DNA of 7,320 nucleotides from Limisphaerales bacterium (GTDB taxonomy: Bacteria; Verrucomicrobiota; Verrucomicrobiia; Limisphaerales; UBA11358): the NCBI GenBank assembly GCA_003133815.1, contig PKZR01000017.1, positions 6,420 to 13,739 of the forward strand, in the 5' to 3' direction. Below, piece by piece: positions 6,989 through 7,320 of this stretch. A model generated the notes under the pieces. That model worked only from the letters and a program-made list of their open reading frames with translations. It searched no databases and was not told where the DNA came from. The position numbers were made by a program, and so were the translations under genes. How positions within the stretch are numbered: position 1 is the stretch's first letter; the number at the start of each line of letters is the position of its first letter.

Positions 6989-7320
6989 TTCATTTGAATT
7001 GGGCACCAGATTATGTCCAGCGTCAAAGTATAAAATCGTGATGGGTATTTCAAAACCATCCACAGGCTGGCATTTTTGCCAGCAGCAGGTTCTATGTTCG
7101 CCAACACTCTCGGCGGGTCACTATTACGAAAGGCAGTCCGGAGCGACGGGCAAAACGGCATTTCGGTTCACGCGTAAGGATGTAGGATTTTTCACATAGC
7201 GGACATTGGGGAAAGTGGGTTCGACTTCCACGTTCAACGAGCTAAATCTGGCTCATTGGAACTGAGCCTTCCACAAGTCAGTTGATTCAAATCGATGATT
7301 TAGGGAGACGCTGATTTAAT
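6989..7320. other. 3' intergenic region, no supported gene
   Basis: No frame here has a recognisable protein. Besides the stem-loop at 7066-7083 there is GGCTCA (7250-7255) paired with TGAGCC (7263-7268) around a seven-base loop. A T-arm-like hairpin lies at 7215-7231 (GTGGG, loop TTCGACT, TCCAC). A short repeat TGATTTA occurs at 7296-7302 and 7312-7318. Plus-strand frames overlapping the end of the lyase gene look like chance extensions. Confidence 0.55.
7066..7083 (+). terminator. Stem-loop downstream of the lyase gene, possible terminator
   Basis: GCTGGCA (7066-7072) and TGCCAGC (7077-7083) form a perfect 7-bp stem with a TTTT loop, 77 bases after the lyase stop codon. Position fits a transcript end, but no U-tract follows the stem, so it may be a processing or stability hairpin, or need Rho. 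Confidence 0.35.

Noticed and set aside
7215..7231. Possible tRNA or tmRNA 3' end
   Set aside because: Only the T-arm is present. No acceptor stem partner, anticodon arm or CCA could be found at the right distances, so it is not called as an RNA gene.

Overview
The window most likely comes from a Verrucomicrobia-type bacterium (Pedosphaera/Limisphaerales-like). This is inferred from protein style, not from a marker gene. The large secreted protein joins a polysaccharide lyase to Fn3 domains, autotransporter-associated beta-strand repeats and a short C-terminal module ending in FYLLQLP. The regulator has a sensor half with the wording I associate with verrucomicrobial AraC-type proteins. The coding sequences are G+C-rich and the intergenic stretches are more A+T-rich.

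Layout. Positions 458 to 1 (minus strand) hold the 5' end of a gene that runs off the left edge. It encodes a signal sequence followed by a ShlB/FhaC-type POTRA domain, so it is probably the outer-membrane transporter (TpsB) of a two-partner secretion system. Positions 459-951 are a divergent, non-coding region with one clear inverted repeat. Positions 952-1776 (+) encode an AraC-family regulator of 274 residues. Positions 1777-2053 are a regulatory gap with two hairpins, a sigma70-like promoter, and a second promoter whose -35 region lies in three exact tandem copies of a 10-bp repeat. Positions 2054-6988 (+) encode one intact 1644-residue secreted rhamnogalacturonan lyase (PL4 family) with a long non-catalytic tail. 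Positions 6989-7320 contain no convincing gene, only stem-loops.

How it fits together (inference). The AraC-type protein may sense a pectin-derived signal and bind the tandem 10-bp repeats just upstream of the lyase gene. Their spacing suits a protein with two helix-turn-helix motifs per monomer, and they overlap the -35 position, as activator sites do in AraC-type class II promoters. The lyase would then be exported and cleave the rhamnogalacturonan I backbone outside the cytoplasm. Its Fn3/beta-repeat tail probably acts as a stalk or adhesive part, and the C-terminal module may be a sorting or anchoring signal. The divergent POTRA gene is also an envelope/secretion gene, but nothing in the sequence ties it to export of the lyase.

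Most worth following up: the repeat-overlapped, apparently leaderless promoter; the fusion of PL4 to autotransporter-type repeats without a beta-barrel; and the C-terminal module.
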